Origin: Acidobacteriota bacterium
GTDB taxonomy: Bacteria > Acidobacteriota > Terriglobia > Terriglobales > Acidobacteriaceae
NCBI GenBank assembly: GCA_003225595.1
Contig: QIAR01000366.1
Coordinates: 1-5,051 of the forward strand
Length of the DNA stretch: 5,051 nt
Reading direction: 5' to 3'
Positions 1-5,051 of this stretch are shown piece after piece. Position numbers and translations under genes: made by a program. Numbering within the stretch: the stretch's first letter is position 1; each line of letters begins with the position of its first letter. Below the pieces are notes generated by a model. The model had not been told where the DNA came from, did no database searches, and worked only from the letters and a program-made list of their open reading frames with translations.

Positions 1-1
1 C

Positions 2-325
2 GAGCCGCATACCGACTTCATCTTTGCCGTGACGGCAGAGGAGTTGGGCTTTGTAGGCTCCGCGGTTGTGGTGGGGTTGTTCGCGATCTTTCTTTGGCGG
101 GGCGTTTGCTCCGCCCTGCATACCAACGACACCTTCGGACGCTTCCTTGCCAGCGGCATCACCAGCATGGTTGTACTGCAGGCCTTCATCAACATCAGCG
201 TCGTGCTGGGCCTGATGCCCACAAAAGGAATTCCGCTGCCGTTTATCTCGTATGGCGGGTCTTCTTTGTTTGTCACCCTGGCCTGTGTCGGGGTATTGCT
301 GAATATCACAAAACAAGCGGAATGA
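2..325 (+). CDS. ftsW: FtsW, septal peptidoglycan glycosyltransferase (C-terminal part, 5' end outside window)
   Basis: This is the last 107 residues of a SEDS-family lipid II polymerase, which builds septal glycan strands with its partner class B PBP. The reading frame is open from base 2, so the gene enters from the left; the GTG at 29 is internal. Visible residues 1-10 read EPHTDFIFAV, the conserved extracytoplasmic loop. The Asp at bases 14-16 aligns with the catalytic Asp297 of E. coli FtsW. The EELGF motif and a membrane helix follow (about residues 14-34), then a second helix (about 48-70), the family signature MPTKGIPLPFISYGGSS at 72-88, and a last helix to about 102. The protein stops about seven residues after that helix, so the cytoplasmic tail is very short. 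RodA and SpoVE share these motifs, but the neighbours murG, murC, ftsQ and ftsA point to FtsW. murG begins 27 nt downstream. Confidence 0.96.
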   Translation, partial: EPHTDFIFAVTAEELGFVGSAVVVGLFAIFLWRGVCSALHTNDTFGRFLASGITSMVVLQAFINISVVLGLMPTKGIPLPFISYGGSSLFVTLACVGVLLNITKQAE

Positions 326-352
326 TGAACCGAATCATTTTATAGTCACAGC

Positions 353-1426
353 ATGCGCGTCATTCTGGCGGGAGGCGGTACTGGCGGACATGTCATCCCC
401 GCGCTCGCCATTGCTCAGGAACTTAAGCGGGACTATGTCGCCGAGGTGCTGTTCATTGGCACGGCGCGCGGAATTGAAAACCGACTGGTCCCGGCAGCGG
501 GGTTCCCGCTCCGCCTCATTGAGGTCGGAGCTCTCAAGAATGTCAGCTTGGCCACGCGTCTCAAAACAGCTTTTGACCTCCCCCGCGCCGTATGGGATTC
601 CTGGCGCATGCTGGCGGAATTCCGTCCGCACGTAGTGATCGGAGTAGGCGGGTACGCGTCCGGGCCGGCGATGTTCGCGGCCGCCCTCAACAGTGTGCCA
701 ACATTGGCATTCGAACCCAACGTTATCCCGGGATTTGCTAATCGGCTGGTCGCGCCCATGATTTCGGCAGCGGCGGTGCACTTCCAGGAAACCTGCCGTT
801 ACTTTCCGCGATGCCGCTTGACGGGGGTGCCGGTTCGCCATGCATTCTTTGAAGTGATGCCGCGCAAGACGGCCGGCACTCGCCCGACTCTGCTGGTTTT
901 TGGCGGAAGCCAGGGAGCGCATTCGATTAACCAGGCGCTGATCGATTCGTTACCCCTCATTCGTGAGAAGCTCGGGGATATCCACATCGTCCACCAGACC
1001 GGCGAGCGCGATTATAATGACGGCCTTGTGGCCTACCAGCGTGCCGGTGTCTCAGCCGAGGTTTACCCGTTCATTGACGATATGCCCGTGATGTTTGCCG
1101 GGGCTGATTTGCTGGTCTGTCGCTCCGGTGCGAGCACGGTCGCCGAAGTCGCGGCGGCAGGGAAGCCGGCCGTCTTCATCCCGTTCCCGCGCTCGGCGGA
1201 CGATCATCAGAAACTCAATGCCCAGGCGTTGGAGCGCGCAGGAGCCGCAGTGATGTTGGAAGAATCGAATCTGACAGGCGAACGGTTGGTCGAATTGCTC
1301 AGCTCGCTGCTGCAAGATGGTAGTCGGCTGGACCGAATGGGGGCGGCGGCACGTAGACTCTCACATCCCGAGGCGGCTCGGGATATTGCAGCCATGGCGG
1401 CGCGGCTGGCGGGAGTAGGAACCTAG
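353..1426 (+). CDS. murG: MurG, UDP-GlcNAc:lipid I GlcNAc transferase
   Basis: MurG transfers GlcNAc from UDP-GlcNAc to lipid I on the inner face of the membrane, making lipid II. The 357 residues match the usual family length and the two-domain GT-B fold. The N-terminal domain carries the Gly-rich loop GGGTGGH at 7-13 (His13 is the conserved family His), GVGGYASGP at 97-105 and FEPNVIPGFANR at 120-131. The last corresponds to the EQN motif of E. coli MurG, with Pro in place of Gln. The C-terminal donor domain has GGSQGA at 184-189, HQTG at 214-217, RSGASTVAE at 257-265 (Glu265 aligns with the GlcNAc-binding Glu269 of E. coli) and HQKLNA at 285-290. The ATG at 353 is the first start after an in-frame stop at 326-328, and it places the Gly-rich loop at the normal distance. 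No Shine-Dalgarno sequence precedes it. The gene is probably cotranscribed with ftsW. Confidence 0.97.
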   Translation: MRVILAGGGTGGHVIPALAIAQELKRDYVAEVLFIGTARGIENRLVPAAGFPLRLIEVGALKNVSLATRLKTAFDLPRAVWDSWRMLAEFRPHVVIGVGGYASGPAMFAAALNSVPTLAFEPNVIPGFANRLVAPMISAAAVHFQETCRYFPRCRLTGVPVRHAFFEVMPRKTAGTRPTLLVFGGSQGAHSINQALIDSLPLIREKLGDIHIVHQTGERDYNDGLVAYQRAGVSAEVYPFIDDMPVMFAGADLLVCRSGASTVAEVAAAGKPAVFIPFPRSADDHQKLNAQALERAGAAVMLEESNLTGERLVELLSSLLQDGSRLDRMGAAARRLSHPEAARDIAAMAARLAGVGT

Positions 1427-1437
1427 CCATTTATTTG

Positions 1438-1490
1438 CACGGATTGAATCCTTTTCCCCCCGGATTCGTGTTCATCCGCGTAAATCCGTG
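1438..1490. repeat. Inverted repeats in the murG-murC gap
   Basis: A perfect 8-nt inverted repeat, CACGGATT at 1438-1445 and AATCCGTG at 1483-1490, encloses a smaller one, GAATCC at 1446-1451 and GGATTC at 1462-1467. Together they could fold into a short cruciform or hairpin in the 81-nt gap. The inner hairpin has a 10-nt pyrimidine loop (TTTTCCCCCC) and no T-run after it. It does not look like an intrinsic terminator, which would be unexpected inside this cluster. Confidence 0.5.
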
Positions 1491-1493
1491 GCC
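1464..1493 (+). repeat. Three degenerate 10-nt ATCCGTG-type tandem units
   Basis: The bases read as three consecutive 10-mers: ATTCGTGTTC, ATCCGCGTAA and ATCCGTGGCC. They share the core AT(C/T)CG(T/C)G. The units lie between murG and murC and end 14 nt before the murC start codon. From memory, arrays of this ATCCGTG/ATCTGTG flavour turn up between genes in several environmental bacterial phyla. I cannot verify that here, and the array's function is unknown. Confidence 0.55.
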
Positions 1494-1507
1494 AAGAACT
1501 TAGTTTC

Positions 1508-2914
1508 ATGTTTGCCAAAATTCAACACATTCATTTCGTCGGCATCGGCGGCATTGGCATGAGCGGCATTGCCGAGGTGCTGCTCAATCTTGGTTACAAA
1601 ATCTCAGGTTCGGACCTGAAGAGCTCTCCGGTGACGCAGCGCCTGGCTGGTCTGGGCGCGACTATCTTCGAAGGGCACAGCTCGGAAAACGTCACCGGCG
1701 CCGAAGTCGTCGTAGTCAGTTCAGCCATTACACCGGACAATCCTGAAGTCACGGAAGCCCGCAACCTGCACATCCCCGTCATACGGCGCGCCGAGATGCT
1801 AGCGGAACTGATGCGCCTTAAATACGGCGTCGCCATCGCTGGCATGCACGGCAAAACCACAACGACTTCGATGGTAGCGGCCGTACTGGCGGCAGGCGGC
1901 CTCGATCCCACCGTGGTCGTCGGTGGCCGGGTGGACGCGATGGGTTCCAACGCGCGTCTAGGCAGGTCGCAATACCTGGTGGCGGAAGCCGATGAGAGCG
2001 ATCGTTCGTTCTTGAAGCTCTCCCCCATCCTGGCTGTAGTGACCAACATTGACCGCGAGCACATGGACTGCTATCGCGACATGCGGGACGTAAAGCGAAC
2101 TTTTCTTGATTTTATGAGCCGCGTCCCCTTTTATGGCACGGTTGTGCTCTGTAACGATGATCCGGTGCTGCGCCGGTTGATGCCGCAGGTTCAGCGCCGA
2201 GTGATGACCTACGGGACACGGCGAGGTTCCGATTTCCACATCAAGCTTGCAGCATGCGAGCTGAATGCGAGCGAACACCACCCGCTGAGCCGTTTCCAAG
2301 TGAACTATCGCGGGAAAGGTCTGGGCGAATTCACGCTGCGCATACCGGGTACTCACAACCTGCTCAATGCCACGGCGGCGATCGCTGTGGGCATTGGCTT
2401 GGACGTGAGCCTCGAACATATCCGCACTGCGCTCGATAATTTCCGCGGTGTTGATCGGCGCTTTCAGTTGCGTGGCACCACAGCTGGAGTAAGCGTCATT
2501 GATGATTATGGCCATCACCCGACCGAGATTCGCGCCACCCTGGCCGCGGCCCGGCAGTGTGGCTATCGCAGGATTCACGTCATCTTCCAGCCACATCGTT
2601 ATAGCCGTACCCAGTCACTGCTGGACGAATTCGCCAAATCCTTCCAAGATGCCGACTCAATCTTCGTGCTCGAAATCTACGGCGCTAGCGAGAAGCCCAT
2701 CGAAGGCATCACCGGCGAGAGCCTGGCGCGACGAATTCAAGAGCTGGGCGGGCAAGAGGCTCGCTATGTGCGATCTTTCGCCGAAGCCGCCGAAGCGGTA
2801 TCGACACTCGCCGACGAGGGAGACATGATCCTGACCCTGGGGGCGGGCAGTGTGTTCCAACTTGGCCCCATGATCCTGGAAAAACTCCAAGCCGGGCAGC
2901 CGGCCACCCCTTAG
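1508..2914 (+). CDS. murC: MurC, UDP-N-acetylmuramate--L-alanine ligase
   Basis: MurC is the cytoplasmic ATP-dependent ligase that adds L-Ala to UDP-MurNAc, starting the stem peptide. At 468 residues it is a normal full-length member of the Mur ligase family. The N-terminal UDP-binding domain has VGIGGIGMSGIAEVL at 11-25 and GSD at 34-36. The central ATPase domain has the P-loop AGMHGKTTTTSM at 111-122 (Lys116), EADESD at 160-165, TNIDREHMD at 179-187 and PGTHNLLNATAA at 280-291. The C-terminal domain has DDYGHHPTEI at 332-341, FQPHRYSRT at 360-368 and GAGSV at 445-449. HGKT, DYGHHPTEI and PHRYSRT mark MurC rather than MurD, MurE or MurF. ATG 1508 is the first start after an in-frame TAA at 1481-1483, and the glycine-rich loop sits where expected. 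No clear ribosome binding site is visible. No murB or ddl follows; the next gene is an unrelated unknown. Confidence 0.97.
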   Translation: MFAKIQHIHFVGIGGIGMSGIAEVLLNLGYKISGSDLKSSPVTQRLAGLGATIFEGHSSENVTGAEVVVVSSAITPDNPEVTEARNLHIPVIRRAEMLAELMRLKYGVAIAGMHGKTTTTSMVAAVLAAGGLDPTVVVGGRVDAMGSNARLGRSQYLVAEADESDRSFLKLSPILAVVTNIDREHMDCYRDMRDVKRTFLDFMSRVPFYGTVVLCNDDPVLRRLMPQVQRRVMTYGTRRGSDFHIKLAACELNASEHHPLSRFQVNYRGKGLGEFTLRIPGTHNLLNATAAIAVGIGLDVSLEHIRTALDNFRGVDRRFQLRGTTAGVSVIDDYGHHPTEIRATLAAARQCGYRRIHVIFQPHRYSRTQSLLDEFAKSFQDADSIFVLEIYGASEKPIEGITGESLARRIQELGGQEARYVRSFAEAAEAVSTLADEGDMILTLGAGSVFQLGPMILEKLQAGQPATP

Positions 2915-2927
2915 CGGTGAAATTTGG

Positions 2928-2940
2928 CTCCTCTGTTTGT
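2928..2940 (+). repeat. 13-nt direct repeat, copy 1 (before unknown gene)
   Basis: CTCCTCTGTTTGT at 2928-2940 recurs perfectly at 3552-3564. The two copies bracket the unknown gene. This copy starts 13 nt after the murC stop codon and ends 104 nt before the unknown gene's ATG. With a G or GG plus CT in front and (C/T)G behind, the similarity extends a little further with one 3-nt offset. It could be a shared upstream regulatory element or the footprint of an insertion event. Confidence 0.6.
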
Positions 2941-3032
2941 CGTTATCTAATGGGAACATTGCCTCCCCGTCCGCCGTATCTAATCCTGATAACAAAATCC
3001 CCCTCCCTCCGTCTAAATTGGAGTGGCAAGGT

Positions 3033-3038
3033 GAGGAG
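3033..3038 (+). promoter_or_regulatory. Shine-Dalgarno sequence that fixes the start of the unknown gene
   Basis: GAGGAG at 3033-3038 lies 6 nt before ATG 3045. This is the clearest Shine-Dalgarno sequence in the window. It favours ATG 3045 over the in-frame TTG at 2937, which would add 36 residues rich in Pro, Ser and Asn with no ribosome binding site. Confidence 0.75.
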
Positions 3039-3044
3039 CAGCAT

Positions 3045-3524
3045 ATGGCATCCGGGAAAGCGTGGTACTGGCTGGCGGTTGGGGTTCTGGCACTGGGTCT
3101 TAACAGTGAATATCAGAGTGGTCGACTGCATTGGGCACGGCAGGCCACAGATCAATCGCTTGCCCTGATAGAGCGGGCAACCGACCAGACCATGCATTAT
3201 GTGACGCTAGCTGAGCTGATGCTTGGGGATAACCAGGCCGAATTCAGGCCCGCCCACGTTGCGGTGGCGCGGCTGCGAGCCAAGGTAGCTTGCGTGCGGA
3301 TGGCCGTGGCTCAGAAAGAAGCCCAGAAAGAAATTGAGAAGGTACGCCCGGACTTGATGAAGGCCCGCTTCGACCTGTCGAAGACGCGGATAATGGTCGC
3401 TGCACAGGACCACGCTGCTGCAGTGGTTTGTCGGCACGTGTCGCGGGCAAGCGTGACCGAGCCGGATCTGTCGGTGCTCGACTCTCCCGACACTGCTGAG
3501 GTCGAGTTCGACGGTACGTTTTAG
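3045..3524 (+). CDS. Unknown small membrane-anchored protein between murC and ftsQ
   Basis: I do not recognise this 159-residue protein. A short N-terminus with Lys5 leads into one hydrophobic segment, AWYWLAVGVLALGLN at 6-20. The charges around it favour an inside-to-outside anchor. A weak signal-peptide reading with cleavage near Gly18 is possible, but the segment looks more like an uncleaved anchor. Residues about 21-66 look helical. Residues about 70-118 are rich in Ala, Lys, Arg and Glu (KEAQKEIEKV at 91-100) and would suit an amphipathic or coiled-coil helix. The last 25 residues are acidic and Asp/Ser/Pro-rich. Two cysteines, Cys83 and Cys129, would face the periplasm. The start is supported by a good Shine-Dalgarno sequence. 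The position between murC and ftsQ, where other bacteria often keep murB or ddl, suggests an envelope or division role, but no motif shows one. It is not a MurB or Ddl remnant: the length, the anchor and the lack of FAD-binding or ATP-grasp motifs exclude that. Confidence 0.72.
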   Translation: MASGKAWYWLAVGVLALGLNSEYQSGRLHWARQATDQSLALIERATDQTMHYVTLAELMLGDNQAEFRPAHVAVARLRAKVACVRMAVAQKEAQKEIEKVRPDLMKARFDLSKTRIMVAAQDHAAAVVCRHVSRASVTEPDLSVLDSPDTAEVEFDGTF

Positions 3525-3531
3525 CCGGCGC

Positions 3532-3548
3532 TCCCGCTTAGTGCGGGG
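3532..3548 (+). terminator. Weak hairpin after the unknown gene
   Basis: CCCGC at 3533-3537 pairs with GCGGG at 3543-3547 around a 5-nt loop, TTAGT, with one extra T-G wobble at 3532/3548. It starts 7 nt after the stop of the unknown gene. The following bases are pyrimidine-rich (CTTCTCCTCTGTTTGTT) but lack a true T-run. It could attenuate transcription or protect the 3' end rather than terminate fully. If it does terminate, ftsQ would need its own promoter, and a candidate box lies at 3620. Confidence 0.35.
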
Positions 3549-3551
3549 CTT

Positions 3552-3564
3552 CTCCTCTGTTTGT
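3552..3564 (+). repeat. 13-nt direct repeat, copy 2 (before ftsQ)
   Basis: This is the second perfect copy of CTCCTCTGTTTGT; the first is at 2928-2940. It ends 103 nt before the ftsQ ATG, nearly the same distance as the first copy keeps from the unknown gene's ATG. The sequence between repeat and start codon is not otherwise alike in the two places. Confidence 0.6.
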
Positions 3565-3595
3565 TGGCCTTCTGTGCAAAACTCCTAAATTTTTC

Positions 3596-3625
3596 CTGTC
3601 TCAACTCGCCAAAAGAAGTTATAGT
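3596..3625 (+). promoter_or_regulatory. Possible promoter for ftsQ-ftsA
   Basis: TATAGT at 3620-3625 matches the housekeeping -10 consensus at five of six positions and stands in a relatively AT-rich stretch of the gap. The best -35 is poor: CTGTCT at 3596-3601 with an 18-nt spacer matches three of six positions. The implied transcript would start near 3632 and have a leader of about 36 nt. It is a sequence-match candidate only, made more plausible by the hairpin upstream and the 143-nt gap. Confidence 0.35.
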
Positions 3626-3667
3626 GTTCTCGCTCAGCGATTCCCTGACGACAACTGACCTGAGTTG

Positions 3668-5002
3668 ATGGCGCGGAAAAGCAGTCCGACCATCTCGCAG
3701 GATGAGTTGTATCCGCCCAGTGAGGAGTTCGCGCGCGAAGAAATTGAGGACGCGCGGCTACTTGACCTGGATGTGGAACAGGAATCGCCATTCCTTCGCG
3801 CGCAGAATCGCGTCTCCGTCCGTCGAAGTTCTCTCCCGAAAAAGGCAGCTACCCGCCTAAAGTGGGCTGCCCTCGCGCTAATGATCGTTTTCGTAATCGG
3901 CGTCGCCGCCGTTACCGTCTATCGCTACGGCGAGCATTCGTGGCGCTTCCGCATTGAATCGAGCAATGACATCGAGATCATTGGAATTCACAACGTCACC
4001 CACTCCCAGGTCATGGAAGTCGTGGGGGGCGACATTGGTCGCAACATCTTCTTTATTCCGCTGGCCCAACGCAAGGCACAACTTCAACAGATCCCGTGGG
4101 TCGAGTCCGCCAGCGTAATGCGCTTCGTCCCTAACAGCCTCAAGGTGGAGATCCAGGAACGCACACCTGTGGCGTTTGCCCGTATTGGTCCGCGTATTTC
4201 GCTCACTGACGCCGGTGGCACGCTGATGGAACTGCCGCCCGCGGGCAAGAAGAAATACTCATTTCCGGTCATTCTTGGGATGAATCCGGGCGAACCGCTC
4301 TCCACCCGCGGCGCACGTATGAGGATCTACAACGAGCTTATCCGGCAACTGGATTCGGGCGGCGGGCGCTACTCGCAGGACCTTAGCGAGGTGGATCTCT
4401 CCGACCCCGAAGATGTGAAGGTCTCAGTGAGTGATCCTTCCGGGGAAGTACTGGTCCACCTGGGCTCAACGAACTTTCTTGATCGCTACAAGATCTATGT
4501 GGGCCATGTGCGGGAGTGGCGGAAACAATTCGATAAGCTGGAATCCGTAGACCTGCGCTACGAACGGCAGATTATCGTGAATCCTGATCTGCGTGGCGTC
4601 GTGAAGCAGCCACCGCTTTCAGTCGCCGCGGCAAAGGCCGCAGTAGCTGCCGGGGTGAAACCGGCCGCACTGATCAGCCATGAAGTGGTGCCGAAAAAGA
4701 TGTCCGTACGGTCTCCGGCGACCAAGCCTGTGACACAGCCCACGATCAAGCCAGCGGCGAAGAATAAAAGGAAGTGGGCGCGGACGAAACATTGGAAGAG
4801 GGCCGCCAGGAGGGGTAGGGGACTCGCGCCGAAAGTGGCTTCGCAGGTAGCTCCCGTAGCTTCACCCAGCGCAGCATCAGCGGGAACCGCAGCCACTACA
4901 AATCCGATTTCAAACGCGACTCCTGCGCCGGCGAAGCCCCCGAGCCATAGTTTGAGAAAGAAACCCAGTCCGGCGATTGCGAAAGATCAGGAAGATCCAT
5001 AG
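3668..5002 (+). CDS. ftsQ: FtsQ, divisome POTRA protein with long basic C-terminal tail
   Basis: FtsQ is a bitopic inner-membrane protein that joins FtsB/FtsL and the late septal synthases to the early divisome. Counting from ATG 3668 it has 444 residues, much longer than the 276 of E. coli FtsQ. Residues 1-64 form a cytoplasmic arm, acidic first and then basic (VRRSSLPKKAATRLK). One membrane helix spans about 66-85. The POTRA domain covers about 95-165 (IEIIGIHNVTHSQVMEVVG at 102-120, IPWVESASVMRFVPNSLKV at 142-160). The family hallmark EIQERTPVAFARIG follows at 161-174, and the beta domain runs to about 308, ending near YERQIIVNPD at 298-307. Residues from about 312 onward are low-complexity Pro/Ala/Lys, with 11 Lys/Arg in the 20 residues 365-384. 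A TTG at 3665 would add one residue. No clear ribosome binding site is visible at either start. ftsA follows after 3 nt, so the two are translationally close. Confidence 0.92.
   Translation: MARKSSPTISQDELYPPSEEFAREEIEDARLLDLDVEQESPFLRAQNRVSVRRSSLPKKAATRLKWAALALMIVFVIGVAAVTVYRYGEHSWRFRIESSNDIEIIGIHNVTHSQVMEVVGGDIGRNIFFIPLAQRKAQLQQIPWVESASVMRFVPNSLKVEIQERTPVAFARIGPRISLTDAGGTLMELPPAGKKKYSFPVILGMNPGEPLSTRGARMRIYNELIRQLDSGGGRYSQDLSEVDLSDPEDVKVSVSDPSGEVLVHLGSTNFLDRYKIYVGHVREWRKQFDKLESVDLRYERQIIVNPDLRGVVKQPPLSVAAAKAAVAAGVKPAALISHEVVPKKMSVRSPATKPVTQPTIKPAAKNKRKWARTKHWKRAARRGRGLAPKVASQVAPVASPSAASAGTAATTNPISNATPAPAKPPSHSLRKKPSPAIAKDQEDP
4989..4994 (+). promoter_or_regulatory. Ribosome binding site for ftsA, inside the ftsQ 3' end
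   Basis: AGGAAG at 4989-4994 lies within the last codons of ftsQ, 11 nt before ATG 5006. The spacing is slightly long but acceptable. Overlap with the ftsQ end suggests coupled translation of the two divisome genes. Confidence 0.45.
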
Positions 5003-5005
5003 GGC

Positions 5006-5051
5006 ATGGCGAACCAGCAAGCAAACTTCTTGACGGCGATTGACGTGGGCA
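5006..5051 (+). CDS. ftsA: FtsA, actin-like FtsZ membrane anchor (N-terminal start, 3' end outside window)
   Basis: Only the first 15 codons are present: MANQQANFLTAIDVG, then the window ends. The AIDVG run at 11-15 following a short hydrophilic leader is the phosphate-1 strand that opens the FtsA/actin ATPase fold. With the position 3 nt after ftsQ in a division cluster, this makes FtsA the natural call. FtsA would bind ATP, polymerise under the membrane and tether FtsZ. The evidence is short sequence plus context; another actin-like protein such as MreB or PilM is possible in principle but unlikely here. Confidence 0.85.
   Translation, partial: MANQQANFLTAIDVG

Noticed and set aside
29..325. 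GTG at 29 as the start of a separate 98-residue protein
   Set aside because: The frame is open from base 2 and the residues before the GTG are the conserved EPHTDFIFA of FtsW, so this is the middle of ftsW.
325..345. Tiny ATG frame (six codons, MNRIIL) between ftsW and murG
   Set aside because: Too short, with no ribosome binding site. It could only matter as a coupling peptide, for which there is no evidence.
335..922. 195-codon open frame on the minus strand
   Set aside because: It is antisense to murG, has no recognisable motif, and its Arg/His-rich composition is typical of a shadow of GC-rich coding DNA.
1958..2596. 212-codon open frame on the minus strand
   Set aside because: It is antisense to the conserved core of murC, and no domain or start signal was seen.
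2937..3044. TTG start adding 36 residues to the unknown gene
   Set aside because: ATG 3045 has a strong ribosome binding site and a typical N-terminal anchor directly after it. The extension is Pro/Ser/Asn-rich and has no site.
2917..3168. GTG-started reading frame overlapping the leader and 5' end of the unknown gene
   Set aside because: It has no ribosome binding site and an atypical Trp/Arg/Pro-rich composition, and it lies in another frame of a better-supported gene.
3477..3512. CTCGAC/GTCGAG and GTCGA-TCGAC symmetry near the end of the unknown gene
   Set aside because: The arms are short and lie in coding sequence made of repeated Val-Asp-Glu-type codons. No T-run or other signal supports a function.
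4558..4896. 112-codon minus-strand frame with Ala-rich, hydrophobic stretches
   Set aside because: It mirrors the Ala/Pro/Lys-rich ftsQ tail. The hydrophobicity follows from the complement of Lys/Arg and Ala codons.

Overview
The window is a piece of a bacterial division and cell wall (dcw) cluster, all on the + strand. In order it holds the 3' end of ftsW, complete murG, complete murC, a small gene I do not recognise, complete ftsQ with an unusually long C-terminal tail, and the first 15 codons of ftsA. The DNA is moderately GC-rich. The FtsQ N-terminus (an acidic cytoplasmic arm, then a PFLRAQ...VRRSSLPKK stretch before the membrane helix), the EPN variant of the MurG motif and the gene order suggest Acidobacteriota. 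That assignment is an impression from protein style, not a database result.

Layout: 2-325 ftsW end; 27-nt gap; 353-1426 murG; 81-nt gap with a small ATCCGTG-type repeat and inverted repeats; 1508-2914 murC; 130-nt gap; 3045-3524 unknown 159-residue membrane-anchored protein; 143-nt gap with a weak hairpin and a promoter-like box; 3668-5002 ftsQ; 3-nt gap; ftsA from 5006 past the window edge. No stretch longer than 300 bases lacks a gene. I see no tRNA, rRNA, CRISPR array, transposase or phage gene.

The named genes form one pathway. MurC adds L-Ala to UDP-MurNAc in the cytoplasm. MurG adds GlcNAc to lipid I to make lipid II. FtsW polymerises lipid II at the septum. FtsQ links the early and late divisome, and FtsA tethers FtsZ to the membrane. 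The slot between murC and ftsQ, which in many bacteria holds murB and/or ddl, here holds the unknown gene.

The least explained part is 2915-3667. The unknown gene is bracketed by a perfect 13-nt direct repeat. Each copy ends 103-104 nt before a start codon: one before the unknown gene, one before ftsQ. The unknown gene also has the clearest Shine-Dalgarno sequence in the window, whereas murG, murC and ftsQ show almost none. The other standout is the roughly 130-residue Pro/Ala/Lys-rich, strongly basic tail of FtsQ.
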